The notes under the pieces are model-generated. The model saw nothing but the letters and a program-made list of their open reading frames with translations. It did not search any database and was not told where the DNA came from. The position numbers were made by a program, and so were the translations under genes. Shown piece by piece: positions 5,372 to 5,828 of a DNA stretch of 5,828 nucleotides. Positions within the stretch are counted from its first letter, which is position 1. The number at the start of each line of letters is the position of its first letter. The stretch lies in contig JAJYRW010000103.1 in NCBI GenBank assembly GCA_021793895.1, forward strand, positions 1 to 5,828, in the 5' to 3' direction. The DNA comes from Actinomycetes bacterium (GTDB lineage: Bacteria > Actinomycetota > Actinomycetes > Actinomycetales > JAJYRW01).

Positions 5372-5828
5372 CTAGTTAGGCAGCGACACGATATAGGTGA
5401 TGCTGCAGGGCATTTCGGTCTCCGGAGTCTGCGAAAGCATGAGCATCAAATCGAAGTCTGATCCCTCGTAATACACGCTAGTGGTTCGCAGCTCGCCCAG
5501 TTTCATGTCTTGGGGCTCATCGCGCTGGGTGAAGCGCGGATCAGATTCGTAGGCGGCAAGCAGACCTGCAACGAGTGAATCGTAATCTTCGTCTGTGCCG
5601 AGAATGGTGGTCAGCGCCACGCCATCTTCGGTGGAAGACCGAATTGAAGACACAATCTGATAGTCATCGGGGTAGACCAGTCCATCCGGCCAGCCTTCAG
5701 TGAATGTTCCTGCCCCTAACGCGAAACTGCCGTCTTCGGTATCGACGGAGATTGCCGCTTCCCCGCTCTCGGCGTCGATGTTGATGTCAACGTCCCCGCC
5801 GGTGGCTTCTTCCAGAATTTTTTCCGAG
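5372..5828 (-). CDS. Acidic protein of unknown function, C-terminal 151 residues, 5' partial
   Basis: I do not recognise a characterised family. The reverse-strand frame ends at the TAG at 5372-5374 and stays open to the right edge of the window, so the start lies beyond base 5828. An internal GTG at 5651-5653 gives a 93-residue open frame, but it has no purine-rich Shine-Dalgarno upstream and the coding frame continues through it without a stop. The visible part is strongly acidic, with many Asp and Glu and few Lys or Arg. It begins with EKILEEATGGDVDINID, then an alternating hydrophobic/acidic stretch that looks like beta strands (GEAAISVDTEDGSFALG). A WPDG-containing turn follows, then a C-terminal half ending PCSITYIVSLPN with a single Cys. 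Small actinobacterial secreted lipoproteins often have this TGGDVDI-EDGSF-WP layout, so a cell-envelope protein is plausible, but no signal peptide is in view. It converges on the hydrolase gene across 76 nt. Confidence 0.75.
   Translation of the reverse strand, partial: SEKILEEATGGDVDINIDAESGEAAISVDTEDGSFALGAGTFTEGWPDGLVYPDDYQIVSSIRSSTEDGVALTTILGTDEDYDSLVAGLLAAYESDPRFTQRDEPQDMKLGELRTTSVYYEGSDFDLMLMLSQTPETEMPCSITYIVSLPN

Noticed and set aside
5651..5653. GTG as the start of the minus-strand gene
   Set aside because: No Shine-Dalgarno lies upstream, and the open frame continues for 58 more codons to the window edge with composition like the rest.

Overview
The window looks like ordinary chromosomal DNA from a moderately GC-rich actinobacterium. 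The evidence is the actinobacterial form of DNA topoisomerase I, with an Ala/Lys-rich tail, a delta' clamp-loader subunit with the actinobacterial GRS version of the P-loop, and a Tap/Hip1-type secreted lipoprotein hydrolase next to it. The GC level and the occasional TTA codon argue against Streptomyces. A member of the Actinomycetaceae or a relative is a guess only. I found no rRNA, tRNA, CRISPR array, insertion sequence or phage gene.

Layout. Positions 1-843 (+) hold the 3' end of topA, whose start lies left of the window. Positions 846-1850 (+) hold a Gfo/Idh/MocA-family NAD(P)-dependent oxidoreductase. Positions 1853-2479 (+) hold thymidylate kinase (tmk). Positions 2476-3627 (+) hold the DNA polymerase III delta' subunit (holB-like). 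These four genes are separated by 2 nt, 2 nt and a 4-nt overlap. Each downstream gene has a Shine-Dalgarno sequence inside the end of the gene before it, so they are probably one transcript with coupled translation. After a 30-nt gap, positions 3658-5295 (+) encode a lipoprotein alpha/beta hydrolase of the Tap (tripeptidyl aminopeptidase) family. It has no good Shine-Dalgarno and a promoter-like motif right at its GTG. Positions 5372-5828 (-) hold the 3' part of a convergent gene for an acidic protein of unknown function. Its frame stays open past the right edge.

How the genes fit together. topA, tmk and holB all serve DNA replication: relaxation of supercoils, dTDP supply and clamp loading. 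The topA-tmk-holB-hydrolase order is, as I recall, found in other actinobacteria such as Streptomyces. The oxidoreductase between topA and tmk is the piece that does not fit by function. The hydrolase is a cell-surface protein and probably an independent unit.

Nothing here amounts to an undescribed system. The points most worth a second look are the possible leaderless start of the hydrolase, the oxidoreductase within a replication operon, the second lysine-rich tract inside the TopA tail, and the partial acidic protein at the right end.
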